A DNA stretch of 64,000 nt, from NCBI GenBank assembly GCA_964474905.1, contig CAYYUP010000031.1, forward strand, positions 1 to 64,000, given 5' to 3'. This DNA is from JADJRG01 sp964474905. GTDB taxonomy: Bacteria; Myxococcota_A; Polyangia; Nannocystales; Nannocystaceae. Of the stretch, positions 27,484 through 35,264 are shown in pieces; the stretch's first letter is position 1; the number at the start of each line of letters is the position of its first letter. The notes under the pieces were generated by a model, which worked only from the letters and a program-made list of their open reading frames with translations, ran no database searches and was not told where the DNA came from. The position numbers and the translations under genes were made by a program.

Positions 27484-29142
27484 CTACGGCTTGGCCGGCC
27501 CGGCGGGTCGAGGCACACCCTTTGGCGTCGGCTTCGAACTGCGCTTGTCGCTCTTGCGCTTCGGCTCCTTCTGCTCCTTCTGCTTCTTCTGCTGCTTGCT
27601 CTGCCTGTTGCCGCCCTCACTCCGACCGTCGGCATCGAGCATGACCAGACCGCCGTCACCAAAGAGTTTCTCCTCGGCGATCGCCTGCAGGTCGTCCTTG
27701 ATGATCGACGCGTCGCCGACCACAAAGACCACGAAGTCTCGCTCTTGCAAATGGTCCCGCGCGGCCCGGTGCACGGCCGCCGGATCGACGGCGCTGATGC
27801 GTGCGGTGTAACCGGCGTACCAACCGAGATCGAGACCGTAAAACGAGAGCGACTTAAAGGCGCGAAGGGTCCTGGTCGCGGTCGAAAAACGGGCCGGCAA
27901 AGCGGCGATCGCCCCGGCTTTCTCGCGCCGGAGTTCGGCTTCGGTCGGCGGCGCGGCCCGCATGCCCTGGATCTCCTTGGCAACCTCACGCAGCGACGCA
28001 CCGGTGCTGTCGGTCCGCACAGAGGCGCCCGCAGAGAAGCTCGAGCCGCTCCGAGCGTAGCGGTAGCCCCCCCGACCGCCGTAGGCAAAACCCTTGTCCT
28101 CGCGCAGGTTCATGTTGATCCGACTCGAGAACGAGCCGCCCAAGATCTGCGCCATCAGATAGGTCGCCTCGTAATCTGGGGCCGCACGGCCTGGGCCCGG
28201 ATGGCCGATCGAGATCACCGATTGAGCCGCACCCGGAACATCGACCATGTAGATCGAGCCCGCCTGCGGCACGGCCTGGGGGATCTTGGCGGCCACCGGC
28301 GCACGACCCCGCCACTTCGCCAGGCGATCGCCAAGCGAGCTCCGCAGTTCCTCTTCGCTGATCATGCCGACGACAAAGAGGCGGGCCCCAGTCGGCCGCA
28401 GCCGCGAGACCATCCGCTTGCAGTCGGCGACGCGCACCGAGTCGAGGGTCTTCTCGGTGCTGATATGACCATAGGGGTGCTCTTTGCCCCACGCGAGCGC
28501 CGGATAGACACGCCGGGCGATCGACGCGGGGGTCGCCCGCGCCTGCACCATCGACGCCTTGCGGCGATCCCGAAGCCGGTCAAAATCCGAGCTGCGAAGG
28601 CCCGGCTCGCGCAGCATCTCGACAAATAGATCGAGCGCCGGATCGAGCTGCGCCTTGAGTGTACGAAGGCTGAGGTTTGAGATCTCGCGCCCCGAACCAG
28701 ACCAGACCTGGACCGCGTGATCGGCCTGCGCTTCCTCCCAGGCGATCTTGTCGCGACGCTTTGTGCCCTCGTCGATCAGATCAAAGCAAAGGCTGTGCAT
28801 TCCGGCGCGGCTCGGAGCGTCGTTGACCGCGCCGAGATCAAACTCCATCGTCATATAAACGGTCGGCAGGCGCTCTTGCGTGACCAGGAAAACCTCGATG
28901 CCATTGCGGAGCTTAAAGGTCTTGATCGCCGGCAACTGGAGCCCGGCGATCGGACCGGGAGCGGGCATTTTTGCGCGAAAGGGTTCGTCGGGCCAGAGCG
29001 GCCCCTGGGTGGGGGCTTCCGCGACAACCTCGGGGGGCTTCGGCGCCGGCTCTTCGGTGTTCACCGAGACCTTGCAGGCACAGAGGGCCAGCGCGGCGAG
29101 GCCAAACATGCCATGGTGGTGGATTTTGCGGGTGCGGTTCAT
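27484..29142 (-). CDS. M16-family peptidase-like lipoprotein, catalytically inactive partner, 552 aa
   Basis: Lipoprotein (MFGLAALALCACKVS, lipobox LCAC) with the two-domain pitrilysin/processing-peptidase (M16) fold. Where active members have HxxEH this one reads HSLCF (GMHSLCFDLIDEGT), so the zinc site is absent. The C-terminal half keeps the M16 substrate-binding features (YGHISTEKTLDSVRV, SSRINMNLREDKGFAYGGRGGY). ATG 29142 has AGGAG upstream and overlaps the preceding gene's stop (ATGA). It ends in a Lys/Gln-rich tail (SKQQKKQKEQKEPKRK). It likely pairs with the upstream active subunit as a heterodimer in the periplasm. Confidence 0.88.
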   Translation of the reverse strand: MNRTRKIHHHGMFGLAALALCACKVSVNTEEPAPKPPEVVAEAPTQGPLWPDEPFRAKMPAPGPIAGLQLPAIKTFKLRNGIEVFLVTQERLPTVYMTMEFDLGAVNDAPSRAGMHSLCFDLIDEGTKRRDKIAWEEAQADHAVQVWSGSGREISNLSLRTLKAQLDPALDLFVEMLREPGLRSSDFDRLRDRRKASMVQARATPASIARRVYPALAWGKEHPYGHISTEKTLDSVRVADCKRMVSRLRPTGARLFVVGMISEEELRSSLGDRLAKWRGRAPVAAKIPQAVPQAGSIYMVDVPGAAQSVISIGHPGPGRAAPDYEATYLMAQILGGSFSSRINMNLREDKGFAYGGRGGYRYARSGSSFSAGASVRTDSTGASLREVAKEIQGMRAAPPTEAELRREKAGAIAALPARFSTATRTLRAFKSLSFYGLDLGWYAGYTARISAVDPAAVHRAARDHLQERDFVVFVVGDASIIKDDLQAIAEEKLFGDGGLVMLDADGRSEGGNRQSKQQKKQKEQKEPKRKSDKRSSKPTPKGVPRPAGPAKP

Positions 29143-30572
29143 CCTTGACTCCTCTTGCCGCCCTCTTTGTGCATACCAGAGGGCTTGGGCGCGGGCATTG
29201 TAATGATCTCTGCGCGGGGTTTTGCCAGCCACGCGGCGGCGGCCTTTTGGATCGCCGCCGGCGTCATGCTGCGGATCCTTTGCAGATAGGTATCGGTGTA
29301 ATTGGGGTCGCCCATATAGTGATTAAAGGCCTGCAAGCGTTCGACCCGAGACATCACCTCATCGAGCGACCAGACAAAGCTGGACTCGACCTGATTCTTG
29401 AGCCGTTGCAGCTCGGCCTCGCTGACAGGTTCGTGCAATACCCGGCTGAGTTCCGCTTGGACGATGCTCTCGACCTTCTCGATCGCACTCCCCGGCTTCA
29501 GGTCAACGACCACATGGAACTCCCCCGAAAACCCCTTGCCCCACTGATAGACCATCACCCGCTGGGCGAGCTGCTCCTCGACGACCAGGCGCTTATAAAG
29601 CCGCCCCCAGCCATTGTCGCCGAGCACTGAGCTGAGCGCCTGGAGCTCCAGATCGCCGTCGGCAAAGCCACCGGGGCTATGCCAGGCGTAGTGAACCCGA
29701 ATCATACGGGCGAGGGGATCGCGGATCTCGTGGCGCACATCGGCGCTGAGCGGCGTCGGCGAGACCTCAACGTGCTCGGGCCGCGGCAGCGTTGGAAAGC
29801 TGCCGAACCATTTGTCGATCATCGCCTTTGCCTGGTTGATGTCGAAGTCGCCTGCGAGTGCGAGCGTCGCGTTGCTGGGCACGTACCACTGGGTGAAAAA
29901 GGCACGCACATCAGCCAATTTGGCGGCCTCGAGGTCTGCGTGCCGGCCGATCGTCAGGTAGCGATAGGGGTGCCCCTCGGGGTAGAGAGCGGCCGCGACC
30001 GCAAAACGATCGAGGCCGTAGGGAACATTGTCGTAACGTTGCCGGCGTTCGTTGCGGACGACTTCTTTTTGATTGTCGAGACTTTTTTGATTGAGCAGAT
30101 CGAGGAGATACCCCATTCGATCGCTCTCGAGCCAAAGCGCTGTCTCGAGGTGATGAGCGGGCACGGTTTCGTAGTAGTTTGTGCGGTCCGAATTGGTGGT
30201 ACCGTTGATCCCGGTGCCACCGATCTCCCGGAGGATGTCGAAGTGCACATCCTCGCCGATATGCTTGGCCCCCTGGAACATCATGTGCTCAAAGAGGTGG
30301 GCGAAGCCGCTGCGCCCCGGGACCTCGTTGCCGCTGCCGACGTGGTACCAGACGTTGACCGCGACCTGCGGCGACGAGCGATCCTGATGGAGGATCACCT
30401 CGAGACCGTTGGCCAGGGTGTAGCGCTCGAAATCGATGTTGACCGTCGGCACGGCGCTCCCCTTCGCTGCCCCTGCCGCGAGCGTCGAGCTCGACTCGGG
30501 CGCTGCGTGGGCGGGCAGAGAGACGGCGGCCAGACCGACGAGCAAGCAAATAGCGATCTTGCTGCGGATCAT
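29139..30572 (-). CDS. M16-family zinc peptidase, active subunit, 477 aa
   Basis: Secreted or periplasmic peptidase: signal peptide MIRSKIAICLLVGLAAVSLPAHA with AHA-A cleavage. HLFEH at 93-97 is the inverted zinc motif (HxxEH), and the downstream Glu ligand region is NQKEVVRNERRQRYDNVPYG. The C-terminal domain carries the M16 YKRL-type region (LGDNGWGRLYKRLVVEEQLAQ). It is first in a two-gene operon with the inactive partner. I start at 30572, where the signal peptide begins. Confidence 0.92.
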   Translation of the reverse strand: MIRSKIAICLLVGLAAVSLPAHAAPESSSTLAAGAAKGSAVPTVNIDFERYTLANGLEVILHQDRSSPQVAVNVWYHVGSGNEVPGRSGFAHLFEHMMFQGAKHIGEDVHFDILREIGGTGINGTTNSDRTNYYETVPAHHLETALWLESDRMGYLLDLLNQKSLDNQKEVVRNERRQRYDNVPYGLDRFAVAAALYPEGHPYRYLTIGRHADLEAAKLADVRAFFTQWYVPSNATLALAGDFDINQAKAMIDKWFGSFPTLPRPEHVEVSPTPLSADVRHEIRDPLARMIRVHYAWHSPGGFADGDLELQALSSVLGDNGWGRLYKRLVVEEQLAQRVMVYQWGKGFSGEFHVVVDLKPGSAIEKVESIVQAELSRVLHEPVSEAELQRLKNQVESSFVWSLDEVMSRVERLQAFNHYMGDPNYTDTYLQRIRSMTPAAIQKAAAAWLAKPRAEIITMPAPKPSGMHKEGGKRSQG

Positions 30573-30621
30573 TGGCCACAGTTTTGCGCATGGCGGGCGA
30601 AGCTGCAAGGCCCGAATCGGC

Positions 30622-30648
30622 GGCTATTCACGGCGGCTATTCACGGCC
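30622..30648. repeat. 13-bp tandem duplication
   Basis: cggctattcacgg is repeated twice in the short gap between the M16 operon start and the Cys-rich lipoprotein stop. Another example of short tandem duplication in this genome. Confidence 0.75.
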
Positions 30649-30680
30649 TCAAGCGCCGACCTATCCGCCCTCCTGCCGCG

Positions 30681-30995
30681 CTATCGGTCCTCGTCCAGGC
30701 CGCTTTGGCAGACCTGCTCGACGCAGGCGCAGGTCTCGTCCTTTGGCCATCGACGCTCTTGCGCTTCGGAGCAGCCGATCTGGACAAACGCCAGGTCCGC
30801 GTCGACATGGGCGCAGGCGACATCGTCAGTGCAGGCGTTGCCCATGAAAACGCAGGCGTCATCACTGGCGCAGGCCGGACATGCGTCGGGGTTGCCCAGG
30901 CAGTAATCGTCGACCTCAGCCTCGACGAGACCTCCGCAGGTGAGATTGGCAGCACCAAGGACGAAGAGAGCGAAGAGCAGGACGAGAGCACGCAC
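30681..30995 (-). CDS. Small Cys-rich lipoprotein, 104 aa
   Basis: MRALVLLFALFVLGAANLTCGG gives a signal peptide with lipobox NLTC. The mature 85 residues contain about ten Cys in pairs (DYCLGNPDACPACASDDACVFMGNACTDDVACAHVD, ETCACVEQVCQ), consistent with a disulfide-rich surface protein. No known family. Divergent from the gene at 31045 with only 49 bp between them. Confidence 0.72.
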   Translation of the reverse strand: MRALVLLFALFVLGAANLTCGGLVEAEVDDYCLGNPDACPACASDDACVFMGNACTDDVACAHVDADLAFVQIGCSEAQERRWPKDETCACVEQVCQSGLDEDR

Positions 30996-31044
30996 ACTCG
31001 CAGCTTAGCAGGTCACGGGCAGCGACCCCTGGTATGGTGGCGCC

Positions 31045-31710
31045 GTGCCGAGTGCTCCTGTCGTCCTTTACTTCGACTTCATCTCGCCCTTCGCGTATCT
31101 CGCATGGAAGCGCATCTCGGCGGTCGCAGAGGCCCGCAGCCGACCGCTTCGCCCGCAACCAGTACTCTTCGCCGGGCTGCTCGGCCACTACGGCCAACTC
31201 GGACCCGCTGAGATCCCGCCCAAGCGGATCTATATTTTTAAGCAGGTGCTGCGACGGGCACACGAGCGGGCCCTGCCCCTCCAACCGCCGCCCGCACACC
31301 CCTTCAACCCGCTGCTCGGCCTGCGACTCGCAGGCGATCCATCGCTCACTCCGACCGACCAACTGCGCCTCATCGATGCCCTCTTCAACGCGACCTGGGG
31401 CTGCGGTCCGGGTATCGAGGATCCGGCAACAGTCGTCTCAATCCTCAACGACGCGGGCTTTGATGGGGCCGCACGGGTCGCTGCTGCGGGCTCTGCCGAG
31501 GCCAAGTCGCGTCTCCGTCAGGCGACCCAGGCAGCGATCGATCTCGGGGTATTTGGCGTGCCGACCATGGTCGCCGACGGCGAACTCTTCTGGGGCGACG
31601 ACAGCATCGACGATCTCGACCGTTTTCTAAGGGGCGACGATCCGGTCACAGAGGAGGCCCTCGCCCCCTGGCGGGATCTGCCGCAGACGGCCGCTCGTCG
31701 CAAACTCTGA
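31045..31710 (+). CDS. DsbA-family / 2-hydroxychromene-2-carboxylate isomerase-like protein, 221 aa
   Basis: Thioredoxin-fold kappa-GST-like protein. The N-terminal VLYFDFISPFAYLAWKR has the SP-AY motif of HCCA isomerases in place of a CxxC, and the C-terminal FGVPTMVADGELFWGDDSIDDLDRFL is diagnostic. Such proteins use glutathione in isomerisation of aromatic intermediates, but no aromatic catabolic genes are nearby, so the substrate is open. Start GTG 31045. Confidence 0.9.
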   Translation: MPSAPVVLYFDFISPFAYLAWKRISAVAEARSRPLRPQPVLFAGLLGHYGQLGPAEIPPKRIYIFKQVLRRAHERALPLQPPPAHPFNPLLGLRLAGDPSLTPTDQLRLIDALFNATWGCGPGIEDPATVVSILNDAGFDGAARVAAAGSAEAKSRLRQATQAAIDLGVFGVPTMVADGELFWGDDSIDDLDRFLRGDDPVTEEALAPWRDLPQTAARRKL

Positions 31711-31760
31711 ATGTAGTGTCAATCCCCTGCGTGATTCGTTCAACCTCTCTGCATCATCAA

Positions 31761-32426
31761 CTATGAATCCTGGTCATGACCCCGGCGAAAGGCCGCAAAG
31801 GGGTCACCAAGGCCCTCACGTGAACCCTCGGGATCCGCATCGGGATCCGCATCAGCCACAGGCTCAGCCCCGAAGGACATGACAGTCGGTGTGCGTTCGC
31901 CGTCTTCGCGGGATATCGAGGTGATGCTGATCAGGGCTAAGACTCGCTCCTCCGCGGGCTCCGCGTCATCTCCGTCCTGCCCGCGGATCGTCGCGACCCA
32001 GCGGCCTCCCGTCGTCCGCCCGCTCCCATCGACCTCGATCATCGGCGTCGAGATCGACACGCGAGCCTCGCGAGACCCACCGTGCACGCCCTGAAAGGAG
32101 CGAGCGACCCCCCCCAAAAGCTGGTCGATCGGCCTCGCCGGGCCTGGGTCCTGGGCATCTCCCGGCCCGGATTCGGGCCCCATCGACGACAGGCTCGCAT
32201 CGCCAGCGGACAAAATCCTGACCAGAAAGACAGCTACAATCGTCGCACCAAAAGCCCATGCGAGCAGGATGATCCCTGTAACGCCGACGAGGATCTCAGC
32301 AAGCACAGCGCAGACAAGAGTCAGCCAAAGAAGCGCTGCGAAGCGTGGGCCCGGCCCGGTCGTTCGACGCGAGGGCACAGGCTGGAGCTCTTCCTCCTTC
32401 ACAGATCGCGGGGTCTCACGGCTCAC
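31761..32426 (-). CDS. Membrane protein with two TM helices, last gene of the DUF2589 operon, 221 aa
   Basis: A basic/acidic N-terminus is followed by two adjacent hydrophobic helices (FAALLWLTLVCAVLAEILVGV and GIILLAWAFGATIVAVFLV, about 29-67). A soluble C-terminal domain follows (REARVSISTPMIEVDGSGRTTGGRW ... RVLALISITSISRE), which loosely recalls the DUF2589 beta pattern. The C-terminus has an Asp-rich tandem (DADPDADPEGS). The ATG overlaps the previous stop by 4 bp, so it is co-translated. It could anchor the soluble DUF2589 proteins to the membrane (inference). Confidence 0.68.
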   Translation of the reverse strand: MSRETPRSVKEEELQPVPSRRTTGPGPRFAALLWLTLVCAVLAEILVGVTGIILLAWAFGATIVAVFLVRILSAGDASLSSMGPESGPGDAQDPGPARPIDQLLGGVARSFQGVHGGSREARVSISTPMIEVDGSGRTTGGRWVATIRGQDGDDAEPAEERVLALISITSISREDGERTPTVMSFGAEPVADADPDADPEGSREGLGDPFAAFRRGHDQDS

Positions 32427-33085
32427 TCGTCCGCCCGCTCGGCCTGCAAAGCCGGCTCGATCATCAGTCCCCCAGCTCGCAGATTTTCAACATCCGCGGG
32501 CGTGAGCAGATAGATCCGCCGGCCGCCGGGGCTCGGCGTCTCCGCCTCCGGCATTCCAGATCCAGATGATCGAGCCTCGAGCACGAGAGGCTGCCGGCGA
32601 ACAATCCTGCCATCCAGGCGGACCGCGAGTTTGTGAATCTCTTCGCCATCGACGTTCGCGTCGGCGCAGCCGCGGATGCCGTCATCGACCACCCTGTCCG
32701 CCTCGCAGCGGCTCGACTCCGCTATCGAAATTGTCAGCACACTCCGCGCCGGCCCCCCGGCAACCGAGTCGATAGGCCCGCAGGCGAGCAATCCCAAACG
32801 CGCTCCACGAGCCGTCGTCACCTCCACCATCTCGCAGTAAAACTCGACGAGCATCTCGGCGACCCGGTGAGCATGCCTGTCGACGAGGTCTAAAAGCGGC
32901 ACCTCGAGCATCGCCACGCCACTCTGAACCACACGCAGGCATCGCCGATCGGTATCTCCAGGACTCGGCAACAAGCTCGCGAGCAGCGCATCCTGGCGAT
33001 CCCGCAATTGCTTCTGAGCCCCCGTAAATGCCCGACAAAGGCCACTTAGCAGCGTATCGAGTTCGACGATGATCGGCGATTGCAA
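32423..33085 (-). CDS. Divergent DUF2589-like protein, 220 aa
   Basis: The N-terminal IVELDTLLSGLCRAFTGAQKQL and the central MLEVPLLDLVDRHAHRVAEMLVEFYCEMVEV align by pattern with the two upstream DUF2589 proteins (VPLITLVNISNMSISEMEVRFTTEL; VPFLALVNVPALSIKSVDITFDMEI). I therefore read it as a third, diverged paralogue. The start is uncertain: TTG 33085, 20 bp after the 85-aa gene, avoids overlap; an ATG-type start at 33214 would overlap that gene by 110 bp in another frame. It overlaps the next gene by 4 bp (ATGA). Confidence 0.62.
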   Translation of the reverse strand: MQSPIIVELDTLLSGLCRAFTGAQKQLRDRQDALLASLLPSPGDTDRRCLRVVQSGVAMLEVPLLDLVDRHAHRVAEMLVEFYCEMVEVTTARGARLGLLACGPIDSVAGGPARSVLTISIAESSRCEADRVVDDGIRGCADANVDGEEIHKLAVRLDGRIVRRQPLVLEARSSGSGMPEAETPSPGGRRIYLLTPADVENLRAGGLMIEPALQAERADE

Positions 33086-33104
33086 ATCCTCGCGCCTGCT
33101 CTCG

Positions 33105-33362
33105 TCAATCCCGTATCCACGTCGGCCGCCGCAGGAATCCGATATGGTAGGTCGTCCACTGAAGAACGACATTGTGCTCGCCGATTTGCAGGATCGAGAA
33201 GCTCTTCTCGACACCGATGATCTTGCCCTTTGGAAAGTCGGAGAGACAGCGGTTGATCAGCGCCATCGCCTCGGCGATTCTCTCCTCGCTCTGGATGTCG
33301 GTCGGGTTCGACGAGCCGACGACGATCCGCTTAATATAGGTAACATCTGTCAGGTCAAGCAT
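33105..33362 (-). CDS. Conserved-looking small protein, 85 aa
   Basis: MLDLTDVTYIKRIVVGSSNPTDIQSEERIAEAMALINRCLSDFP... is a compact alpha/beta-looking protein without signal peptide. It lies 15 bp after a DUF2589 gene and 20 bp before the next, and has good coding character. No family recognised. As the only non-DUF2589 soluble member of this operon it may be an accessory or partner protein. Confidence 0.65.
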   Translation of the reverse strand: MLDLTDVTYIKRIVVGSSNPTDIQSEERIAEAMALINRCLSDFPKGKIIGVEKSFSILQIGEHNVVLQWTTYHIGFLRRPTWIRD

Positions 33363-33377
33363 GACACTATCCGGTGA

Positions 33378-33920
33378 TCAGAGCATTCGATTGAGGCGTT
33401 CGATCAGGCGGGCGAGCCCCTCGGGGGTCTCCGAGCGACAGACCTTCAGGGTCACGCTGGCCCGCCCCGACTCACCCGTCGTCGGGCTGGTCGAGACGTC
33501 GATCTCGGCACCCTTGTGGAGCTCAGCGCTCCAACCGAGCGATCCCCGGATTTCCTTCTCATGCTCGATGTCGCTCCCCTCCGCGGCCCCGTCCCTATCG
33601 GCAAATGCAAGCGCCTCGAGATGCGCCTCCTCGGGCTCTTGTACATCCCCCAGTTCCGTCGTAAACCGCACCTCCATCTCGGAGATCGACATATTCGAGA
33701 TATTGACCAGCGTGATCAGGGGTACGAGCAACTGATCGGTCTCGCCGGGTTCAGCCCCACTGCGCATACTCGGAATATTGATGTCGACAACAACCGGCTC
33801 ATTCTTGTCATTGAAGAATGTGCGAAGGTTGCGGATCTGGGCCCGCCGCACGACATGCTCAGCCTCGGCAACTGAAGAAGCGAGGGCTGCGACAAGGCTG
33901 TCAAGACCTATCTGAGGCAT
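33378..33920 (-). CDS. DUF2589 family protein, 180 aa
   Basis: N-terminal helix IGLDSLVAALASSVAEAEHVVRRAQIRNLRTFF, then the beta-rich core with LLVPLITLVNISNMSISEMEVRFTTELGDV, the hallmark pattern of DUF2589. The C-terminal sheet ends with ASVTLKVCRSETPEGLARLIERLN, a segment shared with the upstream paralogue (PEGLSRVLDML). GGGAG lies upstream of ATG 33920. Family function is unknown. It shares an operon with two relatives. Confidence 0.82.
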   Translation of the reverse strand: MPQIGLDSLVAALASSVAEAEHVVRRAQIRNLRTFFNDKNEPVVVDINIPSMRSGAEPGETDQLLVPLITLVNISNMSISEMEVRFTTELGDVQEPEEAHLEALAFADRDGAAEGSDIEHEKEIRGSLGWSAELHKGAEIDVSTSPTTGESGRASVTLKVCRSETPEGLARLIERLNRML

Positions 33921-34013
33921 CTATTAGCTCCCTTTGCTGGCTACACCAACTGCGCTCGCCGAGCCGAACTCCGCCCCAGCAGGGAGGCGAAGATCCGCTC
34001 GGCGATGCACTCT

Positions 34014-34688
34014 CTACTTGAGTTCCGCCACATCTCCACTGGGACCGACCGCATTGGCCTTGGCCTCAACAGGCTTGCTAATACCCACCGGGGCAATCGC
34101 ACTCTGCAGCATGTCGAGCACCCGCGAGAGACCCTCGGGCATGCCGTCGTCGCGAGCATGGACCTCTACGTGGTATTTCGCCGACTTGTCGGTGCTTCGG
34201 GTGCTCTCTTTATGGGTCGATACCGACCCCTTGACACTGACACTGGCGCTAAAACCCCCCCAGCCCCCACCAACGGTCGCTTTCAGCGACGCCTCGGCGG
34301 CGGTGCCCGAGGTCTCGGACTCCGAGGTCTTGATCTCCATATCAAAGGTGATGTCGACGCTCTTGATCGACAGCGCCGGAACGTTCACAAGCGCCAGAAA
34401 TGGCACCGAAATCGCGACCCGCTCGACCTTGGCGGTCTGATTGCCCTCGCCATCATCATCCATCTTGCCGACCGGCCGGAAGAACGCAAAATCGACCTGT
34501 CGCGGGATCATCTTGCCCGTGAACTTTGTGTCGTCCTGCGGATCCTTCTCGGCGTCGAAACCGACCGTATTGATGAAATTTGCCGTCGCCTTAGCCAAGC
34601 GAACCTGCGCATCGCAGGCCGCCGTAAGCGGCGCACCGATCAGATCCTCCATCGGCAGCCCACTGAACTCATTGCCCATATATGACAT
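34014..34688 (-). CDS. DUF2589 family protein, 224 aa
   Basis: Typical full-length DUF2589: LIGAPLTAACDAQVRLAKATANFINTVGF, then VAISVPFLALVNVPALSIKSVDITFDMEIKTSES, a Gly/Ser-rich segment, and DDGMPEGLSRVLDMLQSAI at the C-terminus. First gene of the operon running to 31761. The sigma70-like promoter at 34757-34785 gives a 5' leader of about 60 nt with AAGG near the start. Its function is not known; location appears cytosolic (no signal). Confidence 0.87.
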   Translation of the reverse strand: MSYMGNEFSGLPMEDLIGAPLTAACDAQVRLAKATANFINTVGFDAEKDPQDDTKFTGKMIPRQVDFAFFRPVGKMDDDGEGNQTAKVERVAISVPFLALVNVPALSIKSVDITFDMEIKTSESETSGTAAEASLKATVGGGWGGFSASVSVKGSVSTHKESTRSTDKSAKYHVEVHARDDGMPEGLSRVLDMLQSAIAPVGISKPVEAKANAVGPSGDVAELK

Positions 34689-34756
34689 TTTCCCTTACAC
34701 CTTTCCTCTACCCACAATTACCCCACTCGACCGCGCATTGCAGCGAGCGGCAACCC

Positions 34757-34785
34757 ACCCTACAGGGACCCCCGACCCGTGTCAA
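34757..34785 (-). promoter_or_regulatory. Sigma70-like promoter of the DUF2589 operon
   Basis: On the minus strand TTGACA (34785-34780), a 17-nt spacer, then TAGGGT (34762-34757). This is a perfect -35 with a weak -10, about 70 bp upstream of the ATG at 34688. Confidence 0.55.
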
Positions 34786-35184
34786 CGACGAGTTCTAACT
34801 ATCACTATATGTTCATCGCGCGAGCACAATCGAGAGGGATCCGAAATCCGAGACTCGCGACCCCGACCCCATGCCATGGGCTTGTGAGCCATTTTGAACC
34901 TTTCTACCGTCGCGCACACGCCCTCGCACGGCGCGCATGGAGACCACAGCGCGCATGCGAACAACGAGGCCCCTGCAAGGCTGCGGACTCCACCGATATC
35001 CCGCAGTCACCGCCCGACTTCGGGATCGAGAGATCATGCAGACTCATCAATGGTTCGCAGAGCGACGGTGCCCTCCGCTCGCCGGGTGCGAGAGAATCGT
35101 GCGCACACAACGTTCCTCCAATTTCGCCTATTCGCACATTAGGATCGTTCCAGCCAGTCCTCCAATGCCCCTGTACCGATTTTT

Positions 35185-35224
35185 GCCGGACTCTATGCAA
35201 TCGGAAATTTGCATAGAGCCCGGC
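35185..35224. terminator. Long hairpin downstream of the radical-SAM gene
   Basis: 16-nt arms (gccggactctatgcaa / ttgcatagagcccggc) with a single A-C mismatch and an 8-nt loop, 40-80 bp after the stop at 35265. On neither strand is it followed by a T-run, so it is either a factor-assisted terminator or a structured regulatory element. Confidence 0.55.
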
Positions 35225-35264
35225 CAAAGCCGAGGGGCCGCGCAACTGAAGTCAGCCCGCGGCC

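Larger units (their letters stand above)
34689..35264. other. Interval between the radical-SAM operon and the DUF2589 operon
   Basis: About 575 bp. It holds the DUF2589 promoter, a long hairpin (35185-35224), and a minus-strand 47-codon frame (35047-34904) encoding a Cys-containing peptide (MSLHDLSIPKSGGDCG...). That frame has only weak support: no strong Shine-Dalgarno, and an Arg-rich C-terminus. It is recorded only because it sits next to a peptide-modifying enzyme. Confidence 0.4.

Noticed and set aside
29679..31211. A 510-codon frame antisense to the M16 peptidase
   Set aside because: Shadow of a high-GC gene; its composition is low in coding character and it runs across intergenic DNA.
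33086..33214. A longer N-terminus for the third DUF2589-like protein
   Set aside because: It would overlap the 85-aa gene by 110 bp in another frame; the family pattern starts later.
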